A stretch of 64,000 nt of DNA from Eremophila alpestris peregrina (GCA_009792885.1 WMCF01000018.1:11952575-12016574), one strand, 5' to 3'. Shown: positions 33,401 through 46,585, counted from the first letter of the stretch. Numbers and translations: made by a program. The notes: a model not told the origin generated them from the sequence alone.

Positions 33401-33540
33401 AATCACAGAGTCATGGAATGGTTTGGGTTGGAAGAGACCTGAAAGCTCATCCAGTTCCAACCCCCTGCCATGTCCAGGGACACCTCCCACTAGAGCAGGT
33501 TGCCCCAAAACCCATCCAACCTGGCCTTGAAACTGTGTCA
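33401..33540 (-). mobile_element. CR1 fragment with intact 3' tail
   Basis: Starts with AATCACAGAGTCATGGAATG and TTTGGGTTGGAAGAGACC, then CATCCAGTTCCAACCCCCTG and CATCCAACCTGGCCTTGAAA. It ends in a TGTGTCAC duplication (33532-33549). Confidence 0.93.
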
Positions 33541-34206
33541 CTGTGTCACCAAGTGAGCTCTGGCTCAGAGGTGTTCCCAGAGGAGTATCCCAGGTACCTC
33601 TGTTGGTGACAGATTTTTCCCCCTCAGCTGAATCAAAAAGAGGATGGTGGTTTCCTGGTCCCAAGTGGATGCTTCCATCCCAAGCTTTCACTTCCCCCAC
33701 CCTAATCCCATCCAGGATGACTGGAATCTGACAGCATTGATGCACATCTCTCTCTAGTTCAGTGTTTCATTGGAAAAATAGAGGCAAATTGCCTTTAAAT
33801 CAGAGCACATACAGAAAAAATCCAGGGGGAGCAGTGAGTTTCGTAGCTGGAGGATCACATGCAGCAAAAGTGTGATGTTAAAATGAAGGATAAGCAAAAT
33901 GCAATTTGTTTTGTTCTGTGAACAGCAAACAAAACTGGATCATAAATTATTATTTCACTCCTGCTAGTTACTCCATGTCCTGGCCAGATACCTTCTGCCT
34001 TAATCAGTTAATGAAAGCAAAGTAATAAAAATGTAACTGGGAAATCAGCTGCTCGTGGAGACACAGCCAGAGAGAGCCCTGCAGTCTGATCTCTTAAATG
34101 GAGCACAAAAATCACTTTCCCCATCTCTTTGTTTCTTCCCTTTGGTTTTGAATAAGGGCTGATAAATAAAGTCAGGTGTTTCCATCAGGAGTTCAGGTGA
34201 GATAAA

Positions 34207-34305
34207 GAATCACAGAATCACAAAAACCACTGAGTCCAACTCCCATCCCTGCACAAGACACCCCCCAAAAAATCTCACCCTGTGGACCCACAGCCACTGA
34301 GGCAG
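34207..34305 (-). mobile_element. Short CR1 fragment
   Basis: AATCACAGAATCACAAAAAC followed by CACTGAGTCCAACTCCCATC. Diverged and short. Confidence 0.75.
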
Positions 34306-35842
34306 GGAAAAACACACCTATTCCAAACTTCCTTAATTTTCTCACTTGACACTGGGAGGATTTGCAGGTGAGAGGTTTTGTTATGAGAATTTATCTCCAT
34401 TCACCCCAGGGCTGTCAAACCTTTCTGGGAAGCCCCAGCCACATCCCAAAAACATGGAGCTGCTCCTCCCTTCCAAAGCTGAGTCCAGCCAGGCTGTGCT
34501 CACTCTCTAACTGCCCTCCAGGGTCTCCTTTGGAAGATGCAGAGGCAAAGCCTTTTTTTCCTCATATCCCTGCTGCAGGAACACTCTCTGGTGCTCATCA
34601 CTCCCAGTGCCCTGGCTGGAAAAGCCACCACCTCACCAAGGGCAGCAGTTCTGCCATGTGATGTCCTCTCCACTGCCCCAGCTCCAGTTTGTTTGTGTGC
34701 AGAGGGATAATCAGCAAGAAATACCGTGGGCAAAAGAAATCAGTGAGAAAAGGGGCTCTGGGTAATTTATTCTTTGCTGTCAGAAGGAAAATCCCCGAGC
34801 CAGGGGTGAGAAGGGGGGGACTGAAGGCTGAGCCAGCCTGGCTGTGTCTGCAGCTTGCAGAAATGGGGCAGAGCTGTGCAAAGATTACTGGAGCAAGAAC
34901 ATCTTGCACAAAACAAAAAAAGAGCTTTCAGGAAGCCTCCACCACGGCCTGTTTGCCAGTGAATGGATTCATTCCCTGCTTTTCAGGTGATAGTTTTGTG
35001 TGTTTTCACGTTATCACTGTCTGTTCTCTCTCTGCCTGCTCAGGGCTGATGAATTTACCACCAGCAAAACAAATGCAGGAGAAAAAAGGCCAATTAAAAG
35101 GACAGAAATGCTGAAGGGAATCTTCAAAATCAAACAGATCCACTGGGAGAGAATGAAGTGGGGGGATGCAGTGTATGAAATCTGACCAAAAACCAAAATA
35201 TTTGGTGTCCAGGTGTTGTTTTAGGGAAATTCAGTGCCCATGCTGTAGCAGGCTGGAAATGGCTGTTTTGTTTACAATTGTTGTCTTTTTAAATTGCTGT
35301 TTTTAGGCAGCTAAAGTGAGCTGCTTTCCATTCTAAATTCCCAGCAGGTGCCTCCCTGTTGTCCATGTGGATGGGGTCACTCTGTCCATGTGGCTGATTT
35401 CACTCAGAGGTCAAACCAATTTCTCCTGATGTCATTATCCAGATTCAAGGAGTCCACAACTGCTTCAAAGCATGGGATGGGGGAACAGAAGGATGAGGGT
35501 GTGCCTCTGACACATCCTGCCTGTGGGGTTTTGCTGAGATCCAATGCTTCCCTTAGGTTCTCCATTTCCAAAATTAGGCTGAAAAACCATAAATGCCTTT
35601 TACAGGAATTTAGTATCTGCAGGGGAGGGAAATGCTATTATATTGGAAATTTGAAATATTGGCAAACAGCTCCAGTTTTCCCTTTTTGGTTCTTGGTTAA
35701 GGATGTCAGGTGACACATTGGAACAGTTGGTTTGTTGAGGGAGAAGGCAGGAGAGGAGAAAGGAGGCCTCAGGGAAAGGGGAAGGGAGTTCCCCTGACAT
35801 CTGTGACCTTGTGCTGTGGCACCAGGTGCATTTCCTGGGCAT

Positions 35843-35911
35843 GGAATCACAGGATCATGGAATGGTTTGGTTTGGAAGGGACCTTAAGGCTGGCTGAGGT
35901 CCCAGATTTTC
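35843..35911 (-). mobile_element. Short CR1 3'-end fragment
   Basis: GGAATCACAGGATCATGGAA followed by TGGTTTGGTTTGGAAGGGAC. Breaks off after about 70 bp. Confidence 0.88.
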
Positions 35912-36955
35912 CCGTGGGGATGACAAGCCAGAAGCTTTGGTGCTCTGATGGAGATCTCTCACCTTGGCCCCGTTCCAGCACAAGAAATCCCCCTGGAGGG
36001 AGGGGCTGTGCTCTGGATCAGGAGATGGAGGAGGTGGTTCCAAGCACACCTTGAGCCCCACGTGGTGCTCCCTGGCTGCTTCCCCTTGGCTCTGGATGGG
36101 CTGAGGGGCAGCCAGAGTGGTGGTGCTGGGCAAACACTCACTCCCCATGGAGGCTGGGAGTCAAATCTGAGCAGGTGAAGCTCAGGGTGGTGCTCAGTGC
36201 CCTGCTGCTCACCCAGGGCTCACCCTGCTCTTCTTCCTCCCCTCACTCCCCATCCCTGGGGACAGCAGCTCCTCCAGGGCCTGGGATTCTCCAAGCAGTT
36301 CTCATGGGAACTGTCCTGTTCTCAGAGGACAAATAAACATCCCAAGGCACTTCTCTTGGAGGAGATGATTGCTCTGGAGCCAAGGACTCTCTCGTTCCCA
36401 CCACAGCAGGACACACCAAGCTCAGTGTGTTGATGTCCCATGGAGCCCAGAGGAGCTCTCCTGCTCAAACTCTGCCCACCACAGCCCATCCCCAGCTCCA
36501 TCTCCATCCAGACAGGCCAGGCTGGAGGCTGGAGACAGAGCTGATGCTGAATTCATACACACAGATGGTCAGTGAGGCGATCCTTGGCCAAATTCCTCCT
36601 GAATTCCATGGGAAACTGTGCCTAGCTTGTCTCAAGACAAGCCTTACTACAGTGCAAAACCAGATTTCTTTTAAAAAGTCATCAGGGCTTGGATCTCTCT
36701 CCATTAACATGACTTTTACTTAGGTTTAGCTCCACTGGTTTCAGTTTTACCTGTTCAATTCACTGTAAAACCTGGCATTGTGGGCATCCTTTTCCTTGGT
36801 GACTGCTCAGGGAATGCTGACAAAGGTGGGTCTGTGCAAAATGGGGCAATGATTTGGAATTTAAATTTTTTGTTATAATCTGGGAGCCCCTTTTAATGAA
36901 TTTGGCAAGAAAAGGATGAAAGCTGTTTTGCTGCTGTGAGGATTTGGCTTTGTTC

Positions 36956-37034
36956 AACCCTGATGCCCCTGCCCATGGCAGGGAGCTGGAACTGGATGAT
37001 CTTTAAGGTCCCTTCCAACCCAAACTGTGTGATA
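36956..37034 (+). mobile_element. Short CR1 3'-end fragment
   Basis: Sense CR1 end: GAACTGGATGATCTTTAAGG then TCCCTTCCAACCCAAACTGT. Opposite in orientation to most CR1 pieces here. Confidence 0.88.
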
Positions 37035-39299
37035 ATCCTCAGTTAAACCCTTTTGGTTGCCACTGGAGCACATCTGGCTCTGTCACTGCTCACCTGCTGC
37101 AGTGTGGGGAGAACACAGTGTGGTTCTTATGATAAAACCCCCAAAAAACCAGAAAAGAGGCTCAGTTTTCCTCTCACAGCAGTTCCTGTCCCTGGCAAAA
37201 GTCTCTGCAGCCTGGCTAATGGAAATAAACGCCATCCATCATTTTGTCCCCACTGACAGGCTCTGCTGCACCCCTGCCCCTCAGCAGCTCCCACAGAGGC
37301 TGCTTGGCTTTGTCCAGCTCATCTCAGCCTGATCATTCCCAAGGAAGTTTCCCAGTCCCTGGATACTCGGTGGATTTTACAGAGGGGTGTGGATCAGAGG
37401 GATGAGCACTGCCTGGGAGAGACTGAGCCTCTGAGACCCCGTGGAAAGCACCCAGACCATCTTGGGTCTGCCCTGCACAATGAGGCTGAGAGGTTCAGCA
37501 GGAAGCACAAGCCCAGGATGATTCCCTGGGAAGGTTTTAGGAGCATGGGAATGATGAAGAGCTGCTGCAGCACGGCTCTTCCCTGGGGCTGTCCCATGTC
37601 TCTGAGGCTGGCCAATGACACTCATTCCTGCGTGCACCAGCACCTCCAAACCTCTCCTAAATATGATCCAAGGCTGCAAATTTGCTGTTCTTCTCCTCTT
37701 TAACTCTGGAAACTGAGGCAGGAGATGATGACGTGTCAGGCTTGGATCACACAGGAAAATGTACAGGTTCTCTGGAGCTCAGATTTACTCTGCACACCTT
37801 TTGTGCCTGGGCTAGCACATCCTGGGATGTATTTCCCACCCCAGTACAAACCAGCAGAGTGAGGCAGCGGCACCAGTTTGAGGGTGCAGCTTGTACCCCA
37901 GCCCAGTGAAGAGAGAATTCGTGCACATTCAGCTCCACAGCAGGACAGCAGAAGACACAGAACCCTCATTCAGTTTGCCTTACTCAAGTTGTTCTGCTTT
38001 GAGGCACAGGAGTCCCACAGCAGGTCCTGGACAGGCAGGAGACACCAGACTGTAGGGCCACAGTAGACCCCAGGCCATGTTCAGGACTCTTTGGGCAACA
38101 TTTCCCCTTTCCTTCCTTTCTTTGTCCATAAAACCTTCCCACAAATCCTGCCTGGTGCCAGCCAGCAGCTCCATCAAGCAGCCCCATCTGGGTGTGTGGC
38201 ACCATGGAGGGGGAGATTTGGGACAGGACATGGAGAGGGGCTCACCTGGAAGGGTGGAGAGGTTTGTGTGGCTTGTTTCCAGAAGGTTCTGGAGGAAGGG
38301 GCCAGGATTGTGCCATCCCAGCTGTGTCCTGTCAGTGTCCATTTGCCCACTGGGGCACAATTTGCTTTATTCCAAAGTGGGCACCTCCAGCAGGGCAGAG
38401 AACTTGCACCCTCAGAGCTCCTGTTTCTCTCCACTGACATCTGCATTTCCCCAGCTCAGCCTCTCCTCCAAACAGGCCAGGTCTGCCTGATGTCCCCTCA
38501 GACTCCAAGAATCCAAAGGAAAGAGAGATCAAACATTCCTTGGTATGATCCCAAGGTTTTGTTCATGTGGTGAAATACAGACTCCAAGCTTTTCACGTTC
38601 ATGCACAAAGTGCTTCACAAAGCTGTGAAAGTTTGACAGAGTCAAAAACCAGAATCACCTCTGTGTCCAAAAGGAGTTCTTTGTAAACCCATTCTGGAGG
38701 TGGTGATGGCCCAGCCTGAAGAGTCTCCAGTATCCCAGGGAAATCCCCTGTGGAAGTGAAGCTGTGCCATGGGCTGCCTCTGCAATGCACCACTAGATGC
38801 CAGTGAAAGCCCTGCCTGCTTCTCTCCCTTAAAAAAACCTCATCCCTGGGACTATTTGCTTTGTTATATTTTGGGGATTCTGTGGGGTTTTTTTTGTTTG
38901 TTTGTTGTATTTTGTTTTTTAAGGTAATACTTCACTTTTGGTCTAATAAAATCTCTTGCATTTAGGCAGTAGGTATAAATAAATGTGTGAATGTGTTTTG
39001 CTCACATCCTCTCTTTCTCTCTCCATTCCTCTCTCTGTTTCCCAAATTTAAATTATAAACTTGCCTTTGTTTGCTCTTATTTAAATGAGAATTATTTCCC
39101 AGAGTCATCCCAAACCAGGATCTCACCCCCAAGCTCCTTTCCACATAAAACACCCAAATCCTCCAAGACTTTCACCTGCCAAATCCTCTCTCCACTGCAT
39201 CCTGATTTGATGTCCTGACATGAAGAGTCATTCCAGGAAGCACAGAGGTGCTGGCACAGCTTGCCCAAGCCCTGTCCTCCTTTGGGAGATCATTCCTCA

Positions 39300-39775
39300 T
39301 GATGCCTTGGGAAGGCTGAGCTGGAACAGAGACTGGACAGAGCCAGAGAATAAAGCAGAGATTTATTGAAAGACTCTAGGATCCACCTTGGGCAGGACAA
39401 GAGCCTGGCCAGGGCTGCACCCAAGGGGGACCCAAAATGGGCACAAAATGGACCCAAAATGGGCACAAAATGGACAAACGGTAACAAGGTCTCACACTTT
39501 GATCAGTTTTGGTCCATTTGCACATTGGGGTTGAATTGTCCCATTCCAGCTGCAGCTGATGAAGTCCCACCCTTCTTGTTCTCTCCCTTCAGCCCCCCCT
39601 TGTTTGTGCTTTTGGGCCTGAGAACTTGTGCCATTGTCCTTGGGGTGCAGCAGGGACAGGATTTGTTTTGTGTCCCTGCTCTGTGCAGAGCTGAGTGAGC
39701 CTGACAGTGAGCTCAGAGCTGCACCCCTGGGCAGCACAGAGCCTGGAAATCATGAAAGCTAAACTTAAGGCATCA
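39300..39775 (-). mobile_element. Solo LTR, family A (TGATGCCTT...AAGGCATCA)
   Basis: A 476-bp solo LTR of an endogenous retrovirus, complete at both ends: 9-bp inverted termini TGATGCCTT/AAGGCATCA and a perfect 4-bp target duplication CTCA (39296-39299 and 39776-39779). On the minus strand it carries CAATAAATCTCTGCTTTATT, a poly(A) signal region, near its 3' end. No internal retroviral genes flank it. It matches the element at 54722-55178. A 4-bp duplication is typical of gammaretrovirus-like (ERV1) elements. Confidence 0.9.
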
Positions 39776-41727
39776 CTCATATCAGGTCAGCAAAAGGCAA
39801 GACACAGGTCCAGCTTTCCCACCTGTGGGAATAATACCCTGGAAGAACAGAACTGCCCAGAGCTGGGAAGGGATCCAGGAGCAGGAGCACGTTGTTGCAG
39901 TGGTGCCTATAAGCACCTTGCAGGTGTTTGGTGGGAAGGTGAAATGAATGAAACTGGGAAAGAAACCCGACATGGAGAAAGGGAAAAATAATAAATCTCC
40001 CAACCCTGTGCACCTGCATGTCCTGTGCTGCCCTTCCCTGGTGCAGAGATCAGTACAGGACTGAAATGATCTCACATTCTGCCTCACAGTGCCCGGAGTT
40101 CTGCACTTAGCAGAGAATAATCTGTCCCATTTTACCCCCTGACATTTCCACAGGTCCAAACATTTGAGCAGCCACCAGGCTTTGCCCACACCTTTCTTTT
40201 TCACCTGGTTGTGCAAGTTTGGACTGTCCCATGGGCACTCAGAGAGAGCACAAGGATCAGCAGCTGCCCAGGAGGGATGTGGGACTGTGTCCTTGCACCC
40301 TCTGATGGCACAGCAGCCCCAGCTCAGGAACACCTCTGGGCAGGTGTTGGTGCATCCTTGTCCTCCAGCACCTGTGCACCTCTGGCTCTCTGGAGTGCTG
40401 GAGCTGTTGCCATTGGAGACAAGATGTTGGAATTGGTGGAGGAAAGACCTGATCCAGGCTGGAGATTTCTGTGTGGCTTTTTCAGACAGCCCCAGCCCCG
40501 TGTTTGACCAGCCAGCTGCATCTGACAGGGCAGCACACAGAGGAAGTGAGAACTAAATTTAAGCCAGGCTGTCACATGCACCAGTGCCTGATTAATTATA
40601 CAGTGGAATAAAAATGAAATTTGGCAAAATGAAGGAGAATGGGTAAACGAAATCTTCACTCTGATCCAGAAGGAAACATTGCCCCAGGTTTTATTAAAGA
40701 TGCCACAGTTAATCATGTCAGGAGGCCTCAGAGCAAGAGGTGGGGTGTTGTGCTGGGTACACACAGTGCAGGAGGGATGGACAGGTGGGTGTGGGGAGAG
40801 AAGGCAGCAGGGAGCCCAGTTATTTGTGCAGGTGAGCCCGGGATTGTTCCTGAGATGTGCAAACATGAGAGGTGCCAGCTGAGGCTGAGGGAGCCCCTCT
40901 CTACCTTAAAAACCGTGGATTGTTTTTGTTAATTTGGGAAACAGCTCTCACAGCAAGGCAAATGTGAGACAAGAGAATAAAGTGCTCAAAATTGCAACTA
41001 ATTTTCCATGCCATTCCAACCCCCTGCTTTTCTTTAATTGCTTTTGAGCATCTGATTAGCAAGGAAAGCTTTTCTTTATTTGGCCTGCTGCTCTTACAGC
41101 TTCATTGTGCAGCCCAAGCCCAAAGTTTCCCCTCCTAACACAAGGAAAACAACAGTGTCTGTGGCTGCTTCCATGTCCATCATATTCCTCTGATAAGAGC
41201 TCAAAATTAAAAACTGGTGTAAGCACAAATGGCCCCAGTGCTGATTTCAGGCCTGGACAGATCACAGTGACTTATCTGCTTCCTACAATCAATGGGCTTC
41301 TTGAACCTGAAGTTGGTTTTGTTTTCTTGGGGAGAGCTCCTGGTCACTCTGTCCTGCTCTGTCAGGAGGGAGAAGGAAGGATTATGCCCAAGGAAGGAAG
41401 GATGCCCCCAAATCAGAAACCCCTCCTTGCCCTCCTCACCCTGCCCCAGGTGCTGGCACCACTGTGGGACTGATCAAACATCTCCAAGGGTTTGCAGTGG
41501 TGAGCAGGGAACTGGGATGCTGCAAGAGCCTGGACACTCAGCCACCCTTCATCCCCTGGCTCCTGCTCTCTTTGCTGTGGCTGCAACTTTCTATCCCCAA
41601 ACAGGTGCCCCAGTAGAAGACAGCATGAAAACCTGCAGCTGTAAATGTCTAAAGGACATGCACAGGGCTGAACAGACAGCACAGCCCTGCTGTGAACAGA
41701 GCAGCCTTCCTTGATGTGCTGCTCCCT

Positions 41728-41826
41728 CCTTCTCCTTCTCCTTCTCCTTCTCCTTCTCCTTCTCCTTCTCCTTCTCCTTCTCCTTCTCCTTCTCCTTCTC
41801 CTTCTCCTTCTCCTTCTCCTTCTCCC
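41728..41826 (+). repeat. (TTCTCC)n microsatellite
   Basis: About 16 perfect hexamers of pure pyrimidine on the + strand. Mirror-symmetric purine/pyrimidine tracts of this length can form triplex (H-DNA). Confidence 0.97.
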
Positions 41827-43007
41827 CTGAGACTAAGAGGCTCAGACCTCTCTGAGAAGTTTAGACAGGAACAGAGTGTCACAAAAGCTTGTGACTCAAC
41901 AGGAGGGACCGTAACCCAACTTTAATCTGTAATAACATATTTAAATAAAATAATCTATAATCTAAACTATGCAGAGGATAGGGGAGTCCTTCAGATACTG
42001 CACTGGCAATACTTAGGTGATATATTAGCAATTAATCCAGTCACAATCACCCAGATATGATAATCACTGTGTCCCATCCTCATGCCTGAGAACTTTCACT
42101 TGGCTGCTCTGCTGATCTTTCTCCTGCTTTGCCTTCCAGTGTAGAGAACATTTCCTTCCTCCTTGCTTTACTCCTTAGGTACATCCTCCATGTAGTAAAA
42201 ATACACCCAGGGAGAGAAGCAGCACTCAGTTCTTTGGACCAAGGAAGAGAGTAACCCCAAATTAAAAAGCTCAGCCTGTGCTAAAAGGACAGGTTTTCTC
42301 TGGTGCAGGGCAGTTATTGCTTCTTCTGTCAGCTCCTGTTTGGTTTAATCTCCCTGATCCCCTCTGTCACCCTCCTCAAGACTCATTCACTGTCCTCCAC
42401 TTGAGAAAGGATTGTCAGGATTTCTATGTATGAAGTCTGCAAGACTGAATAAGGATAATAAATTCATTTTTAGAGGGTAGAAAGACATTTTCAAAGTGGT
42501 TTTATCTATCTATAGAGGACTATCTCCAAGCTGGTGGAGAAAATAAAACAAGCAAGACCTTTCATTAGTTTTCATGACTTCCTCAAAGGCCTAGGATGTA
42601 GTTCACAGATTTATTTCTTTTAAACGATATGGAAAGCCTTCTTTGTCCTTCAAAGCCCAGCTGATCTTATGTTTGGGGTGAGTTTCAGCCAACACAGCCA
42701 GAAAACCCTTTGCCAAAAAGCCTTAACCCCCAAACTTGCAGGTGAAGAAATGGGCTGGAAATCCTTCCAGGTGGACATGGAAGAGAAATGGTTTGGGGAA
42801 AATGTCAATGAGCCCTTCAGCTCCAGGATATTTAGGGTCAGTAACTCTCATGGCTCCCTGAGACACCCAGAGCATTGCTGGTCCTTGTGCATGCCCAGAG
42901 CTTCACACTGCTCCTGGTGCTGTGAGAAACCCAGCAGGGAAGGCTCCTCAAGCTGTTTCTATAAATATTTAACATCTTGCCCAGGTGAGCAGTCCCTACA
43001 GTGATTT

Positions 43008-43092
43008 CACACAGAATCCCAGACTGGCTGAGGCTGGAAGAGACCTCTGGAGGTCACCTGGCCCAACCTCCTGTCCAGCAGGGCCACCTAGG
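43008..43092 (-). mobile_element. CR1 fragment
   Basis: CACACAGAATCCCAGACTGG, then CTGGAAGAGACCTCTGGAGG and the CCAACCTCCTGTCCAGCAGG block. It directly abuts LTR-like DNA at 43095, so the LTR may have inserted into it. Confidence 0.9.
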
Positions 43093-43094
43093 GC

Positions 43095-43625
43095 TGGTTG
43101 TTTATTGGGATTATGGGGAAATGTGTTAAAGCATCATTTATTGCTCTTCAGCAGTCTCAGAGAGGGTGAGAACATCCTCACGGCATAAGCCAGAGGTCAG
43201 CAGTCAATCATCAGCAGTCAGTGAACATAAGATCTCTGCCTTTTAAAGATTTATCAGCCAATAAACTGCTGCCACAGAGTTTGCTTGTGTCTTTAACCCA
43301 ATTGTTGGCTATTTTGTTTTACACATTTTGCCTCAGTGCAGATCTTCTAAACCAATTGTGCAACAACACACAAACGCACAGTACTAGACCTTAAAACTTC
43401 TTACTGCCTTTGTGACTATTTTTACAGCTAAACTTTAAAACTTTCCACTACCTAGCTAGACATGATTCTGCTTAAACTACAATTCCACATTCTGGCTTCT
43501 GGTCTCTAACTCTGGAAGCCTCTTCCAAGGTCTGAGATCAAACCCTACATTCATTTCTGTGTCTGGGCCTGCAGGCTCAAGGTTTTGGGAGTTTTCTGTG
43601 CCTTGATTTCTCACAGTTGCCCAAC
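43095..43625 (-). mobile_element. Probable LTR (retroviral), boundaries uncertain
   Basis: On the minus strand the left part contains two AATAAA signals (GCAATAAATGATGC and CCAATAAACAACC), as at an LTR 3' end. The A+T-rich body runs to about 43625. It abuts CR1 at 43092. Assignment rests on layout only. Confidence 0.5.
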
Positions 43626-44320
43626 ATCATGTCCAGCTGCCTTCTGAATACTTCCAGTTTCTGCAATTTGTACTCCAAAAGAAAATTGCTTTTACACTCC
43701 AAGAGCTTTCCCAGCTTAAAAAAACCCCCCATTGTATAGTGGGCTCCAGAGAGAGCTGCTGCAGCTGCCTGATACAAAGGCTAATTGAGTGACAATAAGG
43801 CATTTACAGCAAACCCAAGCACTCATCTCCCGCTCTGGGGGCTGAGTGAGTGGTTTGTGCTGCAGAGCTGGGAGCAGGAGGACTCTCCGTGGGCTCTCCA
43901 GTGCCTTTTCCTGGAGCCAAGTCCCCCGTTGTCACCCTGGGGAGCAGTGCTGGGAGCAGATCAGGGGATGGCTCTCCTGTTGGAAGGAGCAGATGGTGCT
44001 TGTGAACGGGATAAGCACCACAAAGGAAACCTCGGAAGTGCCAGGGCTGCGTTGTTCTGCTGCTGGAGCCAGTGGAACTTTTCCTGCTGGAGGGGAACCA
44101 GGATCTCTCTGTTCTGAGAGTCTCCTCTCCCAGATTTGCTCAGGTCAGAGCTTTTCTGCTCTGGTATTTTGGGGGATGTCTGTGCTGTGTTTCAGGTGCC
44201 TGCCCTGCTCCCTGCTGAGCCCTGAGGCAGGGCATGGAGCATCCTCCTGGCAGGAATCTGCTCAGCCTCCAGACCCAGAAGGGCTGGGTTTCTCCTCCTA
44301 CCTGGGCCTGGGAGTGTTCT

Positions 44321-44448
44321 AAGCCAGGTTGGACGGGACTTGGAGTAACCTGGCCTAGTGCAAGGTGTCCCTGCCCGTGGCAGAAGGTTGGAAGGAGATG
44401 ATGTCTGAGGGCTCTTCCAACCCCTTCTGTGATTTTGTGATTCTGTGG
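44321..44448 (+). mobile_element. CR1 3'-end fragment
   Basis: Sense CR1: GTTGGACGGGACTTGGAGTA, CAGAAGGTTGGAAGGAGATG and CTCTTCCAACCCCTTCTGTG, ending GATTTTGTGATTCTGTGG. Confidence 0.92.
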
Positions 44449-44540
44449 CCCTGCAGTCAGCACAGCACGAGCTGAACCTGCGTGTGGCTGTGCCACCCTT
44501 GGCAGCTGTGTGTGATCTGCTGGCACAGGGCAGTGGGACC

Positions 44541-44582
44541 CTGCTGTCACACAAACCAGAGCTGCTGTCACACAAACCAGAG
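44541..44582 (+). repeat. 21-bp perfect direct duplication
   Basis: CTGCTGTCACACAAACCAGA plus G, twice in a row without a mismatch. A recent small duplication. Confidence 0.9.
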
Positions 44583-44698
44583 CTGCAGCCCTCAGGCACC
44601 CCAGCCCTGCAGATCACTGCAGCCTGGGAAAACATCCCAGTGCAGTTCTCCTCTCCTCTGCCACTCCTGGGCAGTGCCAAAGTGGTGGCATGGAGCAG

Positions 44699-45107
44699 TG
44701 GAGCCCAAAACCAAGCAGATGTTTTTCACAAAAGGAAAAGGGTTTCAGTTTTACCTTGAGACTTAAAAGGAAAAAGCCCTAGAAATTTCTCTGCTCTCCT
44801 GGCTCAAGGCCAATGCAGAAACACAGACAGGTCTCTTTACCTGTCCCTCAGAAATGCAGCTATTCTCTGTTGGGCAGTGTGCAAAAAAACCCCACCCAAA
44901 TCCTTCAGTACATAATGGAAACCACAAAGCTTCTTGGTGCTTTTTGGGATGTCATAGCCAGGTACAATGCTTGCATGTGTCTGTGCTCAGGTTCTATTTT
45001 GTTCCTTATTGTTTATTATTTTATAAGTTTATTAAACCTTTTGCTTTACAAAGCACACCCAAGGAGCCGTCTCACAAATTATTTTTAAGCCATTTCTGTG
45101 AGGTGCA
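44699..45107 (+). mobile_element. Solo LTR, family B
   Basis: About 409 bp, beginning TGGAGCCCAAAACCAAGCAG, with ATTAAACCTTTTGCTTTACA near the 3' end as the poly(A) region, and ending CTGTGAGGTGCA. It aligns along its length with the reverse complement of 48510-48922. No clean target duplication was found. Confidence 0.82.
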
Positions 45108-46026
45108 GGACACCCTCAGAGGTATTGAACCCTCGTTGAGCTAAATCAGCCTGGCTCATCAAGAAATTCAATAGTGGCACTTCAAACCCCTTCAGCCCTC
45201 AGTCACCTTTGGGTGAAGCCCTTGCAGGGATGCTCCTGCAGCTCCCTGGCAGGGGATTGGGAAGGGAAGGTCAGTGCCAGCATCTCCAGTTTCACCAGTG
45301 GGGAAAACAAGGCCCAGAGCAATTTTACCCCATGTGAAAAACCACAAACACACTGGGAATAAACCCCAAGTTTCCATCCACTTTCCTGGATGGTGAGTAA
45401 TGGAGGATAGTACATCTAGGCTACAGTGCTTTAATTCACTCCTGGAATGATTTTAAGTGAGTTTTTTATTGTTGTTAGTGACCAGCGCTTTCTGAAAAGC
45501 TGAACAGAATCCAGTGACTCATCCTGGCTGGGAGCATCCCTCCCTTTTGTGTTGCTTTGGCACAATCCTGCTTAGAAAGCAGTGCCACTGCATTTCTTTG
45601 GCCTGCACGAAGAAAGCTTTATCCAAATGAGCCGAACTGCAAATCTTCTATGAAATGGTCACATTATCCAGGGATGTCTAACCCCTGCTTGGAAACCTCC
45701 AGGGATGAAGAAGCTCCAGCCTCCTCAGACAACAAATCCTAGCGTTCATTGCAGAAGAAGCAGAATTTGTGCCACAGCCTTTCTGGTGCTGGGTAATGAG
45801 CTCCTGACATTTCCTTCTGAGGGGGCTGCTGGATTGTGTCTGTTCAGCAGAGCGTGTTCCAGTGTGTGCTTCTGCAGAGTGGGGCCGTGGTGTGTCTGGA
45901 ACAAACGGGGCTGTTTGTCCAACAGCCATCCACAGAGGTGGCACAATCCCAGCCATGTGCTTGGAGACCGTTTCCAACTTTCAGCTCCGTATTTCTCCTG
46001 CCTGCTGCCTTGGCTCCTCCTCCCAG
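45108..46026. other. Intergenic DNA, no gene seen
   Basis: Mixed sequence between the family B LTR and the minisatellite. No feature supported. Confidence 0.55.
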
Positions 46027-46585
46027 CTCTGCTGCATCTTGCTGTGGATCAGATCCCCAAATCTCCCATCTCTGCTGCATCATCCCAAATCCTCCCAGCT
46101 CTGCTGCATCTTGCTGTGGAGCAGATCCCCAAATTTCCCATCTCTGCTGCATCTTGCTCTGGAGCAGATCCCCAAATTCCCCAGCTCTGCTGCATCATCC
46201 CAGACCCTTTGAGCTCTGCTTCATCTTGCTGTGCAGCAAAATCCCAAACCCTTTGAGCTCTGCTGCATCTTGCTTTGGAGCAGATCCCCAAATCTCCCAG
46301 CTCTGCTGCATCTTGCTCTGGAGCAGATCCCCAAATTTCCCATTTCTGCTGCATCTTGCTGTGGAACAGATCCCAAACCCTTTGAGCTCTGCTGCATCTT
46401 GCTTTGGAGCAGATCCCCAAATCTCCCAGCTCTGCTGCATCATCCCAAACCCTCCCAGCTCTGCTGCATCTTGCTGTGGAACAGATCCCAGTCCTCCCAG
46501 CTTTTCTGCATCTTGCTGTGGAACAGATCCCAAATCCTCCCAGCTTTTCTGCATCTTGCTGTGGAGCAGATCCCCCAAACCCCAG
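46027..46585 (+). repeat. 43/29-bp minisatellite, 14 units
   Basis: Fourteen head-to-tail units starting CTCTGCTGCATC. Eleven are 42-44 bp (continuing TTGCTGTGGAGCAGATCC then CCAAATCTCCCA) and three are 29 bp, with the same 14 bp missing from the middle. The shorts fall at positions 2, 5 and 11. All three frames stay open on both strands across most of the array because the unit lacks stop triplets, not because it is coding. Confidence 0.95.

Larger units (their letters stand above)
30471..42999. other. Intergenic DNA downstream of GARS1
   Basis: Between the CR1 pieces, the family A LTR and the hexamer repeat, I recognise no exon on either strand. 32800-33400, 34310-35840, 37040-39290 and 39780-41720 are unassigned single-copy-looking DNA. 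41880-42300 is A+T-rich and may be an old retroviral fragment, but no boundaries could be set. Confidence 0.55.

Noticed and set aside
33149..33745. 198-codon minus-strand open frame
   Set aside because: Its middle is the CR1 3' UTR (33401-33540), and the rest has no recognisable domain.
37377..37710. Possible exon pair with open frames on both strands
   Set aside because: No splice sites in a consistent frame and no recognisable protein.
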